Part shown: piece by piece, positions 8,015 through 17,807 of the stretch
Numbering within the stretch: position 1 is the stretch's first letter
Layout: each line of letters opens with the position of its first letter
DNA from: Streptomyces sp. NRRL WC-3605
GTDB lineage: Bacteria; Actinomycetota; Actinomycetes; Streptomycetales; Streptomycetaceae
NCBI RefSeq assembly: GCF_001509795.1
Contig: NZ_LLZN01000063.1
Span: forward strand, 62,001-126,000
Reading direction: 5' to 3'
Length of the DNA stretch: 64,000 bases
Program-made: the position numbers and the translations under genes
Notes under the pieces: generated by a model
The model's database searches: none
What the model was told of the DNA's origin: nothing
The model's input: the letters and a program-made list of their open reading frames with translations, nothing else

Positions 8015-8680
8015 ATGATCACTCGTGACGTCCCGGCGGCGGGCGACGGCTCCGTCGCCCCGGGCCGCCGCCCGCGGCGCATGACCTTCGCGGAGGTACG
8101 TGCCCGGATCGGCGAGCCCGGGGAACTGGTCAAGCGGAAGAACCACGACCGGCTCGACCACCACGCACGCCGTTTCATCGCCCACTCCCCCTTCGTGGCC
8201 ATGGCCACCGCGGACGCGGCCGGGCTCCCCGACAGTTCGCCGCGCGGCGACCACCCGGGGTTCGTCAAGGTGCTGGACGCGCGCACGCTCGCGATCCCCG
8301 ACCGGCCGGGCAACAATCTCGCCGATTCCTTCCGCAATCTCGCCGAGAACGACGGGATCGGGCTGATGTTCGTCGTCCCCGGGATGCGGGAGGTGCTGCG
8401 GGTCAACGGCCGTGCCTACCCCACCGACGATCCGGAGATCCTCGCCCGGATGCGCGTCGACGGGAAGGAGGCCCGGCTGGCGGTCGTGGTGGACGTGAAG
8501 GAGGTCTTCTTCCACTGCGGCCGCGCGCTGATCCGCTCCCGGATGTGGGATCCCGCCAGCCAGGCCCTGGCCGCCGAACTGCCGTCGATCGGGGAGATCG
8601 CCGCCGATCAGATGCAGGTCGACGCCGACCCGACGGTGCTGACCGAGATGCTCGAACACGACTACCGGCACCTGTACTAG
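8015..8680 (+). CDS. Pyridoxamine 5'-phosphate oxidase-type FMN-binding protein (MSMEG_1061-like), 221 aa
   Basis: This is a split-barrel flavoprotein of the PPOX family. Residues about 45-175 hold the fold: FIAHSPFVAMATADAAG, DSSPRGDHPGF, the phosphate-binding stretch IPDRPGNNLADSFRNLAEN, and IGLMFVVPGMREVLRVNG. The pattern PDRPGNN...D..RN fits the MSMEG_1061 subgroup as I remember it. Such proteins use FMN or F420 to reduce small molecules, or remove reactive compounds. The substrate is unknown. The start ATG at 8015 has GGAAGG eight bases upstream. It is divergent from the LysR gene and leads into a ferredoxin-type reductase, which could supply electrons to the bound flavin. Confidence 0.85.
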   Translation: MITRDVPAAGDGSVAPGRRPRRMTFAEVRARIGEPGELVKRKNHDRLDHHARRFIAHSPFVAMATADAAGLPDSSPRGDHPGFVKVLDARTLAIPDRPGNNLADSFRNLAENDGIGLMFVVPGMREVLRVNGRAYPTDDPEILARMRVDGKEARLAVVVDVKEVFFHCGRALIRSRMWDPASQALAAELPSIGEIAADQMQVDADPTVLTEMLEHDYRHLY

Positions 8681-8717
8681 GGCCTCTCGTTTGGATCGGG
8701 CCGGATCAGGGAGCGGG

Positions 8718-8801
8718 GTCTGGTGCCGTGCATCGCAAGGCGGAGGAGGGCGCCATGGCGGAGCCATGGCAACCGACGACAACGCGGCGAGGTGCGGCGA
8801 C
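8718..8801. repeat. Intergenic segment with paired palindromes, possible dispersed repeat
   Basis: The spacer before the reductase gene contains GCCATGGC twice (8752-8759 and 8763-8770), three bases apart, each self-complementary. The flanks (GTGCCGTGCATCGCAAGGCG, and ACGACAACGCGGCGAGGTGC) look like a dispersed Streptomyces intergenic element I have seen before. I cannot confirm copy number from this window, where it occurs once. Confidence 0.35.
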
Positions 8802-8825
8802 AACACACCCCCTAGGAGGTCCCAC

Positions 8826-9734
8826 ATGCAACGCACCATCCTCGACCAGGCCGAACCGGTCGCCCGGGGCGTCGTGTCCCTGCGCCTGCGGGGCGCCGAC
8901 GGCCCGCTGGCCCCCTGGGAGCCCGGCGCGCACATCGACCTGTCCCTGCCGAACTGGCTGACCCGGCAGTACTCGCTGTGCGGCGATCCGGACGACCCGG
9001 AGACGTACCGCGTCGCCGTCCGGCACGACCGGCTCAGCCGGGGCGGCTCGGAGTACATCCACCTGTACCTCGGCGAGGGGCACGCGCTCAAAGTCTCGAT
9101 GCCCCGGAACACCTTCCCCCTGCGGCCGGCGCCGGAGTACCTGTTCGTGGCGGGCGGCATCGGGGTCACGCCCCTCATGCCCATGCTGACGGCGGCCGTC
9201 GCGGCGGGGGCGTCGGCCCGGCTGCTCTACGTCGGCCGGTCTCGGGCCACCATGCCGTTCGCCGACGACCTGCGGGCGACGCACGGCGACCGGGTCCGCG
9301 TCCACGCCACGGAGGAGTTCGGCCGCCCCGACCTCGCCGCGGAGGCGGCGGCACTGGGCCCCGGGGCACTGGTGTACTGCTGCGGCCCGGCATCGATGCT
9401 CGACGCGGCCGAGGCGCTGTTCCCGCCGGAGCGCCTGTACGTCGAGCGGTTCCGGCCGACGCCGAAGGAGTTCGCGCCGGACCAGCCCTTCGACGTACGC
9501 TGCGCCCGCTCCGGACGCGACGTCCGCGTCGAGGCGGAGGCCTCCCTGCTGGACGCGCTGGACCACGCGGGGTTCCAGGTGCCGTCCGGTTGCCGGGAAG
9601 GGGTGTGCGGCAGTTGCGAGGTCGTCGTGCTGGACGGCGAGCCGGAGCACCGGGACGACATCGGCGCGCCGCCCGGCCGGATGTACACCTGCGTCTCCCG
9701 GGCCCGGTCGGCCGCGCTCACCCTCGACCTGTGA
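8826..9734 (+). CDS. PDR/VanB-family oxidoreductase (FMN/2Fe-2S reductase), 302 aa
   Basis: A compact electron-transfer protein of the phthalate dioxygenase reductase type. The flavin domain carries RQYSLCGDP (residues about 49-57). The NAD-binding domain carries FVAGGIGVTPLMPML (about 102-116) and a YCCGP motif near 183-187. The C-terminal plant-type ferredoxin has C-x4-C-x2-C (CREGVCGSC, about 258-266) and a distal Cys in MYTCVSRA. It should pass electrons from NAD(P)H through flavin to the 2Fe-2S centre and on to an oxygenase. No Rieske oxygenase is nearby, so the partner is either the upstream FMN protein or encoded elsewhere. An AGGAGG at 8814-8819 fixes the ATG at 8826. Confidence 0.9.
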   Translation: MQRTILDQAEPVARGVVSLRLRGADGPLAPWEPGAHIDLSLPNWLTRQYSLCGDPDDPETYRVAVRHDRLSRGGSEYIHLYLGEGHALKVSMPRNTFPLRPAPEYLFVAGGIGVTPLMPMLTAAVAAGASARLLYVGRSRATMPFADDLRATHGDRVRVHATEEFGRPDLAAEAAALGPGALVYCCGPASMLDAAEALFPPERLYVERFRPTPKEFAPDQPFDVRCARSGRDVRVEAEASLLDALDHAGFQVPSGCREGVCGSCEVVVLDGEPEHRDDIGAPPGRMYTCVSRARSAALTLDL

Positions 9735-9762
9735 CGGACGCGGCGGTGCCACACTGGAGAGC

Positions 9763-10041
9763 GTGACGGAGACGGACCGGCAGCTCGAGCAGCGGCTGGA
9801 GCGGGCCATCGTCGGCCTGCTGGAGTGCCGTGCGGCCACGTCCTCGATCTGCCCGTCCGACGCCGCGCGCGACGCGTACGACGGCGACGACGCGGGCTGG
9901 CGCGCCCTCATGGAACCGGCCCGCCGGGCGGCCTGGCGGCTGGCGGCGGAGGGCAGGGTCGAGGTCACCCAGGGCGGTGAGCCCGTCACGGAGGACGAGG
10001 CCCGCGGCCCCCTCCGCATCCGGCGCGCGGCGGGCTGGTGA
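9763..10041 (+). CDS. DUF3253-like protein, 92 aa
   Basis: A small winged-helix-like protein matching DUF3253: RLERAIVGLLECRAATSSIC, the conserved CPSDAARDAY...WRALMEPARRAAWRLAAEG block, then VEVTQGGEPV and RGPLRIRRA. The family is widespread in bacteria and has no assigned function. The SICPSDAAR and WRALM elements are its signature. The GTG at 9763 begins 28 bases after the reductase stop, so it is probably the last gene of the LysR-controlled unit. The fold suggests nucleic-acid or protein binding; that is inference. Confidence 0.8.
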   Translation: MTETDRQLEQRLERAIVGLLECRAATSSICPSDAARDAYDGDDAGWRALMEPARRAAWRLAAEGRVEVTQGGEPVTEDEARGPLRIRRAAGW

Positions 10042-10251
10042 GGTCGCCGGCCCCCTGTGCCAGGGCGCGTCCGCCGGAATCTTCCCGGCACTCGACCACC
10101 TTTGGCCATGAATCGCCGCCCAGCCATCTATCCGCGTAGACGAAGAGCCTCCACACTGAAGCCGCACTCGCACGAGCACGACCGCCGTGCGCCGTACGGC
10201 GGTACTTCCGGCATGCCCCCACCCGGGCAACGCCCTTGTATGGAGGACAAG

Positions 10252-11421
10252 TTGTTCGCTGAGAGACGGCTCCGCGCGGCTCTGACCGCGCTCGCGCTGA
10301 GCGGGCTGGCCCTGACCACCCTTCAGGGGACCGCGAGGGCGGCCGACGCCCCCGCCGCACCGGCCCCTCGCGCCGGCGACTCGCCCGTCGCCTCGATCGA
10401 GGACACGACGGCCCGCGCGTTCGCCCGTACGCTCGCCGAGCCCGCCTGGCGCGAGCAGGTCGCGGCGGCGACGCTGGCCGACGAGGACGTGGACCTGCTG
10501 GCCCTGACGGCGAAGTCCCGTACCGCGTCCGTGAAGGCGTTCCGGAGCACCCTCACCGGGGCCGAGACGGACGTCGCCCGCGCCAAGGGGCTCGGCAAGG
10601 ACGTGCCGTCCCTGCTGCGGGTGAGCCTCACCGGCCCGTCCGTGAACGCGGCCGGCCTCGCCCGCACCACCCCGCTGGTCGCGTCGGCGCCGGACGAGGA
10701 CGCCGAGGTCGTCGTCGCCTACGACAGCGCGGGCAGGGCACACGAACTGGACGCGACCAAGGCGCCGGACCGGCCCGTCTACGTCGTCGGCGTCGACGGG
10801 CAGACGGCGCTGACCGCGGGCCTGAAGGTCATCGACAGGGAGCTGGCCGCCCGGGGCCTGTCCCGTCCGGACGCGACCACCACCCCGTCGGCATCGGCGG
10901 CGGACTCGGCGTCGGCGCCGGCCGCGGACTCCGGCTTCTGGACGACGCGGATCACGTCGATCGGTGTGGCGGACGTCAAGGAGCCCTTCTTCAAGGGCGA
11001 CGCGGAGATGTTCGGCCTGGTCACCGGCTTCGGCACGGACGGGAAGGTCCGCGTCGACACGGTCACCATGCCGTACGTGGACGACGCGAACACGACCTAC
11101 TACCCGGGCCAGATCCTGGTCAACTGGTCGAACTACAAGTACAACCTGGCCGACGCCGTCCTCATGGAGGACGACGGCGACACCAACTACTCCTCCCTGG
11201 CCAAGGCGCTCGCGGCGGTCCTGCTGACGATCACCGACCAGGGTGCGTACATCCCGCTGGTCGACGCGATCGTCGACGCCATGCCCACCTCGTGGTGGAC
11301 CGACGACCCGGACTACGTCGACTCCTTCTACACCCTGGCCCGCGAGACCACCGGCACCCGCGTGGGCGCCTCGGCCAACGCGCGGATGACGGTGGAGCGT
11401 TACTACGTCTCCGCCCTCTGA
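10252..11421 (+). CDS. Secreted DUF3103-family protein, 389 aa
   Basis: The N-terminus is a Sec signal peptide: basic AERRLR, hydrophobic ALTALALSGLALTTL, and a cleavage site at ARA before ADAPAAP. The mature protein has an alpha-rich segment (about 45-130), a Ser/Ala-rich linker near residue 220, and a C-terminal domain with WTTRITSIGVADVKEPFFKG, TYYPGQILVNWSNYKYN and a closing MTVERYYV. It looks like DUF3103, a secreted family of unknown function also found in Vibrio. Start choice: a GGAGG at 10242-10246 lies five bases before the TTG at 10252. The ATG at 10240 in the same frame has no Shine-Dalgarno and would put that GGAGG inside the gene. A strong hairpin terminator follows. Confidence 0.75.
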   Translation: MFAERRLRAALTALALSGLALTTLQGTARAADAPAAPAPRAGDSPVASIEDTTARAFARTLAEPAWREQVAAATLADEDVDLLALTAKSRTASVKAFRSTLTGAETDVARAKGLGKDVPSLLRVSLTGPSVNAAGLARTTPLVASAPDEDAEVVVAYDSAGRAHELDATKAPDRPVYVVGVDGQTALTAGLKVIDRELAARGLSRPDATTTPSASAADSASAPAADSGFWTTRITSIGVADVKEPFFKGDAEMFGLVTGFGTDGKVRVDTVTMPYVDDANTTYYPGQILVNWSNYKYNLADAVLMEDDGDTNYSSLAKALAAVLLTITDQGAYIPLVDAIVDAMPTSWWTDDPDYVDSFYTLARETTGTRVGASANARMTVERYYVSAL

Positions 11422-11428
11422 CCCCTAG

Positions 11429-11454
11429 GGCCCGGCCCCCTCGGGGGCCGGGCC
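11429..11454 (+). terminator. Hairpin terminator after the DUF3103 gene
   Basis: An 11-bp perfect GC stem, GGCCCGGCCCC (11429-11439) with GGGGCCGGGCC (11444-11454), closes a CTCG loop. It begins seven bases after the stop codon. No U-tract follows, as usual in Streptomyces. Confidence 0.85.
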
Positions 11455-11735
11455 ACCCGACCGCGGCCGCCTGCCGCCCGGTCCCGGTACGTCGTCGCCG
11501 TCCTCGTCGTCGCCGTCCTCGTCGGCACCGGCCTGGCGGAGGACCGGCTCGCGGCCGATCCCGGGCAGGCTGTAGCCGCCGGATCGCCCCGGCCTCCCCG
11601 CACGGGCGCCGGCAGCGCCCCGCCGACGTTTCGCGGGTAGCCGCGCGGTTACCCAGGAAACGTCCCTCGCGCCCCTGTGCACGGTCCGGGCGCACGGGAC
11701 GGTCGTCCGACAGCGGGATCGAAACGGAGCGCGGC
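11455..11735. other. Intergenic region upstream of the TPP enzyme gene
   Basis: About 280 bases without a convincing gene. It includes a low-complexity CGTCGTCGCCGTCCTCGTCG run at about 11490-11525. The promoter of the TPP enzyme gene should be in the right half. Only GGAG at 11726-11729 is recognisable, as a ribosome binding site. Confidence 0.4.
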
Positions 11736-13580
11736 ATGGCCAGCACCAAAGTGTCCGACCACGTCCTGCAGCGGCTGCGGGAGTGGGACGTCCAGCATGT
11801 CTTCGCCTACGCGGGCGACGGCATCAACGGCCTGCTGGCGGCCTGGGGACGGGCGGACGACCGGCCGAAGTTCGTCCAGGCCCGGCACGAGGAGATGGCC
11901 GCGTTCCAGGCCGTGGGCTACGCGAAGTTCTCCGGCAAGGTCGGTGTCTGCGCGGCCACTTCCGGTCCCGGTGCCATCCACCTGCTGAACGGGCTCTACG
12001 ACGCCAAGCTCGACCACGTGCCGGTGGTGGCCCTCGTGGGGCAGACCAACCGCAGTGCCATGGGCGGTTCGTACCAGCAGGAAGTGGACCTCGCGAGCCT
12101 CTACAAGGACGTCGCCTCGGCGTTCTGCGAGACGGCCACGGTCCCCGAGCAGCTGCCGAACCTGATCGACCGGGCCTTCCGCACCGCGTACGCCGAGAGG
12201 ACCGTCACCGCGGTCATCATCCCGGCCGATGTGCAGGAGCTGGACTACAGCCCGCCCACGCACGCCTTCAAGATGGTGCCCTCCAGCCTCGGTCTGGGCC
12301 GGTACGCGCCGGTCCCGGACGAGGAGGACGTGCAGCGGGCCGCCGACGTGCTGAACGCCGGGGAGAAGGTCGCCGTGCTGATCGGGCAGGGCGCCCGCGG
12401 AGCGCGGGAGGAGGTCGAGCGGCTGGCGGACGTGCTGGGCGCGGGCGTGGCCAAGGCCCTGCTCGGCAAGGACGCCCTGCCCGACGACCTGTCCTATGTC
12501 ACCGGCTCCATCGGGCTGCTGGGCACCCGGCCCTCGTACGAGCTGATGCAGGAGTGCGACACCCTGCTGATGATCGGCTCCAGCTTCCCGTACACCCAGT
12601 TCATGCCCGAGCTGGACCAGGCACGGGCCGTGCAGATCGACATCGACCCGCACATGATCGGTCTGCGCTACCCCAACGAGGTCAACCTGGTCGGGGACGC
12701 CCGCGAGACCCTGCGCCGGCTGCTGCCCAAGCTGCACCGCAAACAAGACCGGGCGTGGCAGGAGAAGATCGAGAAGAACGTCGCGCGCTGGTGGGAGGTC
12801 ATGCAGCGGCGGGCCGCGGTGAGCGCCGATCCGGTCAACCCGGAGTACGTCGTCCACGCCCTGGACGGCCGGCTCCCCGACGACGCGATCATCTCCGCGG
12901 ACTCCGGCTCGGCCGCCAACTGGTACGCCCGCCATCTGCGGCTGCGCGGCCGGATGCGCGGTTCCCTGTCCGGCACCCTGGCCACGATGGGCCCGGGTGT
13001 GCCGTACTCGATCGGCGCGAAGTTCGCCCACCCGGACCGGCCCGCGATCGCCCTGGTCGGGGACGGGGCGATGCAGATGAACGGCATGATGGAGATGGTC
13101 ACCGCCGCGAAGTACTGGCGGGAGTGGTCCGATCCGCGGCTGATCGTGGCCGTGCTGAACAACGGCGATCTGAACCAGGTGACCTGGGAGATGCGCGCCA
13201 TGTCCGGCGCCCCCCAGTTCGAGGAGTCCCAGCACATCCCCGATCTGCCGTACGCGGACATCGCCCGGAACATCGGCCTCGACGGTGTCCGGGTGGAGAA
13301 GCCCGAGGAGGTCGAGGCCGCCTGGGACCGGGCCCTCGCCGCCGACCGGCCGTTCGTCATCGACTTCCGCACCGATCCGGCCGTGCCGCCGATCCCGCCG
13401 CACGCCTCCCTGGACCAGATCGAGGCCGCCGCACTCGCGGTCCTCAAGGGCGACAGCGACCGCGGGTCCATGGTGAAGCAGGGGCTCAAGGCCAAGGTGC
13501 AGGAGATGCTGCCGGGCAGCCGGCACCGCGACGACCGCCCCGGCGCCGGCGAACAGGACAGCGGCGCCGGGACCCCGTGA
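11736..13580 (+). CDS. Thiamine-pyrophosphate-requiring enzyme (pyruvate oxidase/acetolactate synthase-like), 614 aa
   Basis: All three domains of the POX/AHAS family are present. The Pyr domain (1-170) has the catalytic Glu in ARHEEMAAFQAVGYAKFSG. The central domain (about 190-330) starts at DVQRAADVLNAGEKVAVLIG. The PP domain (about 370-550) has the TPP-Mg motif GDGAMQMNGMM...VLNNGD. The closest functional types I can name are pyruvate oxidase or pyruvate:quinone dehydrogenase (PoxB). A C-terminal tail of about 60 charged residues could be a membrane-association segment as in PoxB, but this is inference. The substrate is not fixed by sequence. The next gene starts in a GTGA overlap, so the pair was once a coupled unit. 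Confidence 0.88.
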   Translation: MASTKVSDHVLQRLREWDVQHVFAYAGDGINGLLAAWGRADDRPKFVQARHEEMAAFQAVGYAKFSGKVGVCAATSGPGAIHLLNGLYDAKLDHVPVVALVGQTNRSAMGGSYQQEVDLASLYKDVASAFCETATVPEQLPNLIDRAFRTAYAERTVTAVIIPADVQELDYSPPTHAFKMVPSSLGLGRYAPVPDEEDVQRAADVLNAGEKVAVLIGQGARGAREEVERLADVLGAGVAKALLGKDALPDDLSYVTGSIGLLGTRPSYELMQECDTLLMIGSSFPYTQFMPELDQARAVQIDIDPHMIGLRYPNEVNLVGDARETLRRLLPKLHRKQDRAWQEKIEKNVARWWEVMQRRAAVSADPVNPEYVVHALDGRLPDDAIISADSGSAANWYARHLRLRGRMRGSLSGTLATMGPGVPYSIGAKFAHPDRPAIALVGDGAMQMNGMMEMVTAAKYWREWSDPRLIVAVLNNGDLNQVTWEMRAMSGAPQFEESQHIPDLPYADIARNIGLDGVRVEKPEEVEAAWDRALAADRPFVIDFRTDPAVPPIPPHASLDQIEAAALAVLKGDSDRGSMVKQGLKAKVQEMLPGSRHRDDRPGAGEQDSGAGTP

Positions 13581-14275
13581 CCAGGGCGGCACCACCGGAC
13601 GGGGCGCGCGGCGACGGGCCCCGGGTGGAGCGGCTGGCCGTCTCCGTGTACCGGGTCCCCACGGACCTGCCGGGCGGCGATGCCACCCTGAGCTGGGACG
13701 CGACGACGATGGTGCTGGTCGAGGCGGGTGCGGAGGGGCGCACGGGGATCGGCTACACCTACGGCTCCCCGGCCGTCGCGTCCGTCGTCGAGCACGAACT
13801 GGCCGGTCTCGTCGTGGGGCACGACGCCTTCGCCGTGCCCGCCGCCAACGACCGGATGAGCCGGGCCCTGCGCAACGCGGGCCGGCCCGGGATCGCCGCC
13901 GGAGCCGTCTCCGCCGTCGACACGGCCCTGTGGGACCTGAAGGCACGCCTGCTCGACCTGCCCCTGGTCCGGCTGCTCGGCGCGGCCCGCGAGGAGGTCG
14001 CGGTGTACGGCAGCGGCGGCCTCACCCCGTACGACGACGCCCAGCTCGAACGGCAGCTGCGCGGCTGGAGCGAGCAGGGCGTCGACCGCGTGAAGATCAA
14101 GGTCGCCGAGTCCTGGGGACGGCGCGAGACCCGCGACCTGCACCGCGTCGCGCTGACCCGGCGGACCGTGGGCGACGATGCCGAGGTGTACGTCGACGCC
14201 AACGGCGGCTACACCCGCAAGCAGGCGGTGCGCGTGGCGTCCGCGATGGCCGGCCTCGGCGTCACCACCGCCTGA
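13577..14275 (+). pseudogene. Enolase/mandelate-racemase superfamily gene, 3'-truncated
   Basis: The product begins as a normal enolase-superfamily enzyme. The N-terminal capping domain (about 15-135) contains ATTMVLVEAGAEGRTGIGYT and AVSAVDTALWDLKARLLDLP. The barrel then starts with VDRVKIKVAES, where KIK supplies the catalytic Lys-x-Lys, and EVYVDANGGYTRKQAVR, the first metal Asp. It stops at residue 232 just after GLGVT, where homologues continue into the FEEP metal-ligand strand. At least 120 residues with the remaining metal ligands and the acid/base residue are missing, so the product cannot be a complete enzyme. The start GTG overlaps the TPP-enzyme stop. The downstream sequence is unrelated to the missing part. 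Confidence 0.75.
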
Positions 14276-14354
14276 ACCGCCCCTACGACCCCGATCCGCG
14301 CGCGGACAGCCCCTGGGCGCTGCGCGACTACCCCCTGATCGCCGACGCCGACCG
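14275..14354 (+). pseudogene. Fragment resembling the N-terminus of a GH15-like protein
   Basis: Immediately after the truncated enolase-superfamily frame, another frame encodes NRPYDPDPRADSPWALRDYP and LIADADR. This looks like the first 30 residues of Streptomyces glycoside hydrolase 15-like (trehalase-type) proteins, which usually go on to a SIDW-like or IVWMCAPR strand. Here the match breaks off after ADADR and unrelated sequence follows. The assignment rests on memory of the family and a short match, so it is tentative. It is best read as one piece of a deletion scar. Confidence 0.35.
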
Positions 14355-14380
14355 AGTTCCTTTCCCGAGAGAGGTCATGG

Positions 14381-15706
14381 TCATGACTGTCGATGGACAC
14401 GGCTGGCTGAAGCCCGCCGAGTGTCGGCACCGGAGCTGACGTTCCGCAGGGTCTGCTCAGGACCGTGCCAGTCCAGACACATCACCGTGGCGTCATCCGC
14501 AAGCCGGCCCCCGGCCGCGTCCCGGACCGCGGACGTCAGTGTACCCGCCGCCTCCCGCGGATGCAGATCGCGGGTGCGTTCCAGCAGGGCCGGCAGGTCG
14601 ACCGCCTCTCCGTGGCGTTCGAGCATGCCGTCGGTCACCATGAGCAAGCGGTCCCCCGGGCGTAGATCGAGGTCCTGGACCCGGTAGGGGTGGGGCACGG
14701 GCACTGCCAGCCCGAAGGGATGGTCGACCTCGCATGTGATCGTTCGCGCGGCCCCCTCGCGCATGCGCAGCGGCCAGGGGTGGCCGGCGTTGACGAGCTG
14801 GGCGCGACCGGTGTGGAGGTTGATACGCAGCAGCTGCCCGGTGGCGTGACCGTGACCCTGGTCGGCCAGGGCCCGGTCCGCCTGGTGAGCCTGCTCGGCC
14901 AGGTCGGCTCCTGCGCGGCGGGCCCCGCGCAGGGCGCCCACCAGCACCGTGGCGGCCAGAGCGGAGGCGATGTCGTGGCCCATGGGGTCGGTCACCGACA
15001 CGTGCAGGGTGTCGCGTTCGAGCGCGTAGTCGAAGGTGTCGCCGCTGAGGTCCTCCGAGGGCTCCAAGCTCCCGCACAGCGTGAACTGCGCGGCCTCGCA
15101 CGACAACGACTGGGGCAGCAGCTGGTACTGGATCTCGGCTGCCAACGTGGGAGGCCGGGAGCGCTTGCCCCAGGTGTAGAGGTCGGTGAAGCGTCCGTTG
15201 GCGATCACGACGTAGGCCAGGATGTGGGCGGACTCCCCGACCTCGTCGAGAACGTCGGCCCCGGGATGGGCGGGCAGGAGCAGTTCCAGCAGTCCGATCG
15301 CGTCCCCCCGGTTGGTGACCGGAACGATCACTCGGTGTCCTTCTCCAGTCGCTTCCTGATACAACCGCTGGGTGCGGATCACCTGCTCGTAGGCAGTGCC
15401 GTGCAGGGCGATCCGTTCCGCTTCCCGTCCGCCCCCCACACCCACGGCGGCCGTCAGCCGCGCCACCGCCTTCCCCGTCAGGTCGACGATGAGGAACGAG
15501 ACTCTCGCGGCCGAGAAGCGCCGCCTCAGGTCCTCGGCGACCACCGCGACGGCGTCCACCGGCGCCGCTCTCTCCGCCGCCGTAAGGAGCCGGGTAAGTC
15601 CGCTCTGCCCACCGCTCACGACCACGGTCCCTTCCACCGGCCCCTCTACCAGCTTCGGGACCCGCGCGGCAGGCGTCAATCCGTGCGCCGCCGGCACGGT
15701 GGTCAC
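14381..15706 (-). CDS. SpoIIE/RsbU-type PP2C phosphatase with GAF-like sensor, 441 aa
   Basis: A GAF-like domain occupies residues about 25-165 ([40 protein letters not shown]). A SpoIIE-type PP2C domain covers about 190-410. Metal-binding positions are partly atypical: SGDTFDYAL and TDPMGHD stand where many members read GGDWYD and GDVxGHG, but the aspartates are kept, as is a C-terminal DDATVMCL. Such enzymes dephosphorylate anti-sigma-factor antagonists and so switch on stress sigma factors. The start is GTG at 15706. The last 25 residues, after the domain, run into the rearranged segment near 14.4 kb and may not be native. Confidence 0.88.
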   Translation of the reverse strand: MTTVPAAHGLTPAARVPKLVEGPVEGTVVVSGGQSGLTRLLTAAERAAPVDAVAVVAEDLRRRFSAARVSFLIVDLTGKAVARLTAAVGVGGGREAERIALHGTAYEQVIRTQRLYQEATGEGHRVIVPVTNRGDAIGLLELLLPAHPGADVLDEVGESAHILAYVVIANGRFTDLYTWGKRSRPPTLAAEIQYQLLPQSLSCEAAQFTLCGSLEPSEDLSGDTFDYALERDTLHVSVTDPMGHDIASALAATVLVGALRGARRAGADLAEQAHQADRALADQGHGHATGQLLRINLHTGRAQLVNAGHPWPLRMREGAARTITCEVDHPFGLAVPVPHPYRVQDLDLRPGDRLLMVTDGMLERHGEAVDLPALLERTRDLHPREAAGTLTSAVRDAAGGRLADDATVMCLDWHGPEQTLRNVSSGADTRRASASRVHRQS

Positions 15707-15827
15707 GCCGGGCGCGCAGCGAACCGATTCGTCTCCGGCAGCGGCACGGGGCGCCGCCGCCTCAGGCAGGCGGCGGCGTCATCCGTCCCTGTCCGGTCCT
15801 CGCTGTCCAGGGCCACGGACGACGGGC

Positions 15828-17807
15828 TCAGTCGCCGACGTGGATGCCGGGGCGGCGGTCGGGGTCGGGTTCGTTTCTGCGGATGATCTCGCGGGTGACG
15901 GGGGCGGTGTCGCCGCGGCCGAGGAGGAAGTAGCGGAACATGTGGACCAGGGGGCTGCCTTCGGCCCAGGCGAAGTAGCAGTGCGGCCGCACACCGGTGG
16001 CGTCCCGCAGGGCCAGCAGAATGGCGGCGATGGCGTTGGGCGCTGCCGGAGCCTGGGCGCGCAGGATGCGGTGGCCGTCCACTTCGACGCCGTGGACGGT
16101 GAGGGTGTCGCTGAAGTCGGAGGGGTCGACGACGTCGATCTCGAGGAAGAGCACGTCGGCCGGGCCCGGCACCGGGTTGGTGCCGCGTTGTTCGCGTTCC
16201 TTGGCGCTGTACTCGGCGGCGTCGCCGGCCTGGCGGCGGTTGGTGATGATGTTGATGGACTGGTCGTGGGCGAGGGTGTCGGTGATGAAGTGGCGGGCGG
16301 CTTCGTCGAAGACGATGCGGTCGGCGCGCAGTTCGGTGGTGCGGGAGATCCGGGAGATGAGCGACACGACGACGATGCCGAGGATGAAGAACCCGGAGAT
16401 GGCGATGCCGTCGGGCTTGTCGACGATGTTGGCGATCAGTGCGTAGAGCAGGACCGCGGTGAGCAGCGTGAAGCCGACGGTGGCCGCGCGTCGGTGGTTG
16501 CGGGCGACGAAGACGGTGACGGCGAAGGCTCCGGAGACCATCATCGCCAGAATGCCGGTGGCGTAGGCGCCGGCCTGCTTGTCGACGTCGGCGTCGAAGG
16601 CGATGGTGATGATGATGCACAGCGCGGTGTACACGAGGACGACCGGGCGCACGGCGCGTCCCCATTCGGGGGCCATGCCGTAGTCGGGCAGGTAGCGGGG
16701 CACGATGTTGATGAGTCCCGCCATGGCGGAGGCGCCGGCGAACCACAGGATGAGGATGGTGCTGATGTCGTAGACGGTGCCGAACGCCTCACCGACGTGC
16801 TCGTGCGCGAGCCAGGCCAGGGCACGGCCGTTGGCGGCGCCTCCGGCCTTGAACTCGTCCTCGGGGATGAGGACGGTGGTGACGAAGCTGGCGGCCAGCA
16901 GGTAGACACTCATGATGAGCGCGGCGGCGGTGAGCAGCTTGCGGGTGTTGCGGATGCGGGCCTGCAGGCGCTGTTCCTCGTCTGCCCCGTCGGCCGCCAC
17001 CAGCGGCATCATGCTCACACCGGTTTCGAAGCCGGACAGGCCCAGCACCAGCAGGGGGAACGCCAGCAGCGCAGGGCCGACCAGATCACCGAAGCCGCCC
17101 AGGTCGGTGAGGGATCCGGTCCACGCCGACCAGGCGTCGGGATCGGTGAGCACGTGGGCCACGCCGACGCCGATGACGACGGCGTTGAGGGCGAGAAAAA
17201 CCGCCACCAGAGGGATGGCCACCTTGACCGCTTCGCTGAAGCCCAGCAGGAACACTCCGCCGAGGATCAGCAGCAGCACCACCGTCAGGGCCACCTCATG
17301 GCCGTGCAGCACCGAGGGGAAGAAGGGGTTCTCCACCACGTGCACCGAGGCGTCCGCCGTGGACAGGGTGATGGTGATGATCCACGAGGTGGCCACGAAG
17401 CCGAGCAGGACCAGCACGAACAACTTGCCCCACCAGAACGGCAGCAGGTCCTCCAGCATCGCCACCGACCCCGCACCGTGCGGGCTCTGCCTGGCCACCC
17501 GGCGATACATCGGCAGCATCCCCAACAACGTCAGCGCCACGATCAGCAACGTCGCCAGAGGCGACACGGCCCCCGCCGCAAGGGCAGCGATCGCCGGGAC
17601 GTACGCCAGGCTGGAGAAGTAGTCCACGCCGGTCAGGCACATCACCTTCCACCAGGCATGCGGCTCGGCATGACTCTCACCGGCCGCCGGCCCCACCGGC
17701 TGCACCCGGTGCCGCAGCAGCCACCGCGCCGCCGCACCGGTCGGCTGCGCCCGCAGCGCGGGACTGTCCACCGTCTCCGGCATCACCGGCCTGCTCACCT
17801 CGCTCAT
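15828..17807 (-). CDS. APC-family permease with C-terminal cytoplasmic domain, 659 aa
   Basis: About twelve membrane helices span residues about 55-480 (for example [60 protein letters not shown]). A soluble domain of about 150 residues follows, from [17 protein letters not shown] onward. The glycine-rich first helix after [13 protein letters not shown] is shared with the permease at 19.3-21.4 kb, which is clearly a paralogue. The family belongs to the amino acid-polyamine-organocation superfamily and the substrate is unknown; potassium or an amino acid are possibilities. The ATG at 17807 is my choice; an ATG at 17816 in the same frame is also possible. The C-terminal sequence [14 protein letters not shown] is useful for judging the damaged paralogue. 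Confidence 0.85.
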   Translation of the reverse strand: MSEVSRPVMPETVDSPALRAQPTGAAARWLLRHRVQPVGPAAGESHAEPHAWWKVMCLTGVDYFSSLAYVPAIAALAAGAVSPLATLLIVALTLLGMLPMYRRVARQSPHGAGSVAMLEDLLPFWWGKLFVLVLLGFVATSWIITITLSTADASVHVVENPFFPSVLHGHEVALTVVLLLILGGVFLLGFSEAVKVAIPLVAVFLALNAVVIGVGVAHVLTDPDAWSAWTGSLTDLGGFGDLVGPALLAFPLLVLGLSGFETGVSMMPLVAADGADEEQRLQARIRNTRKLLTAAALIMSVYLLAASFVTTVLIPEDEFKAGGAANGRALAWLAHEHVGEAFGTVYDISTILILWFAGASAMAGLINIVPRYLPDYGMAPEWGRAVRPVVLVYTALCIIITIAFDADVDKQAGAYATGILAMMVSGAFAVTVFVARNHRRAATVGFTLLTAVLLYALIANIVDKPDGIAISGFFILGIVVVSLISRISRTTELRADRIVFDEAARHFITDTLAHDQSINIITNRRQAGDAAEYSAKEREQRGTNPVPGPADVLFLEIDVVDPSDFSDTLTVHGVEVDGHRILRAQAPAAPNAIAAILLALRDATGVRPHCYFAWAEGSPLVHMFRYFLLGRGDTAPVTREIIRRNEPDPDRRPGIHVGD

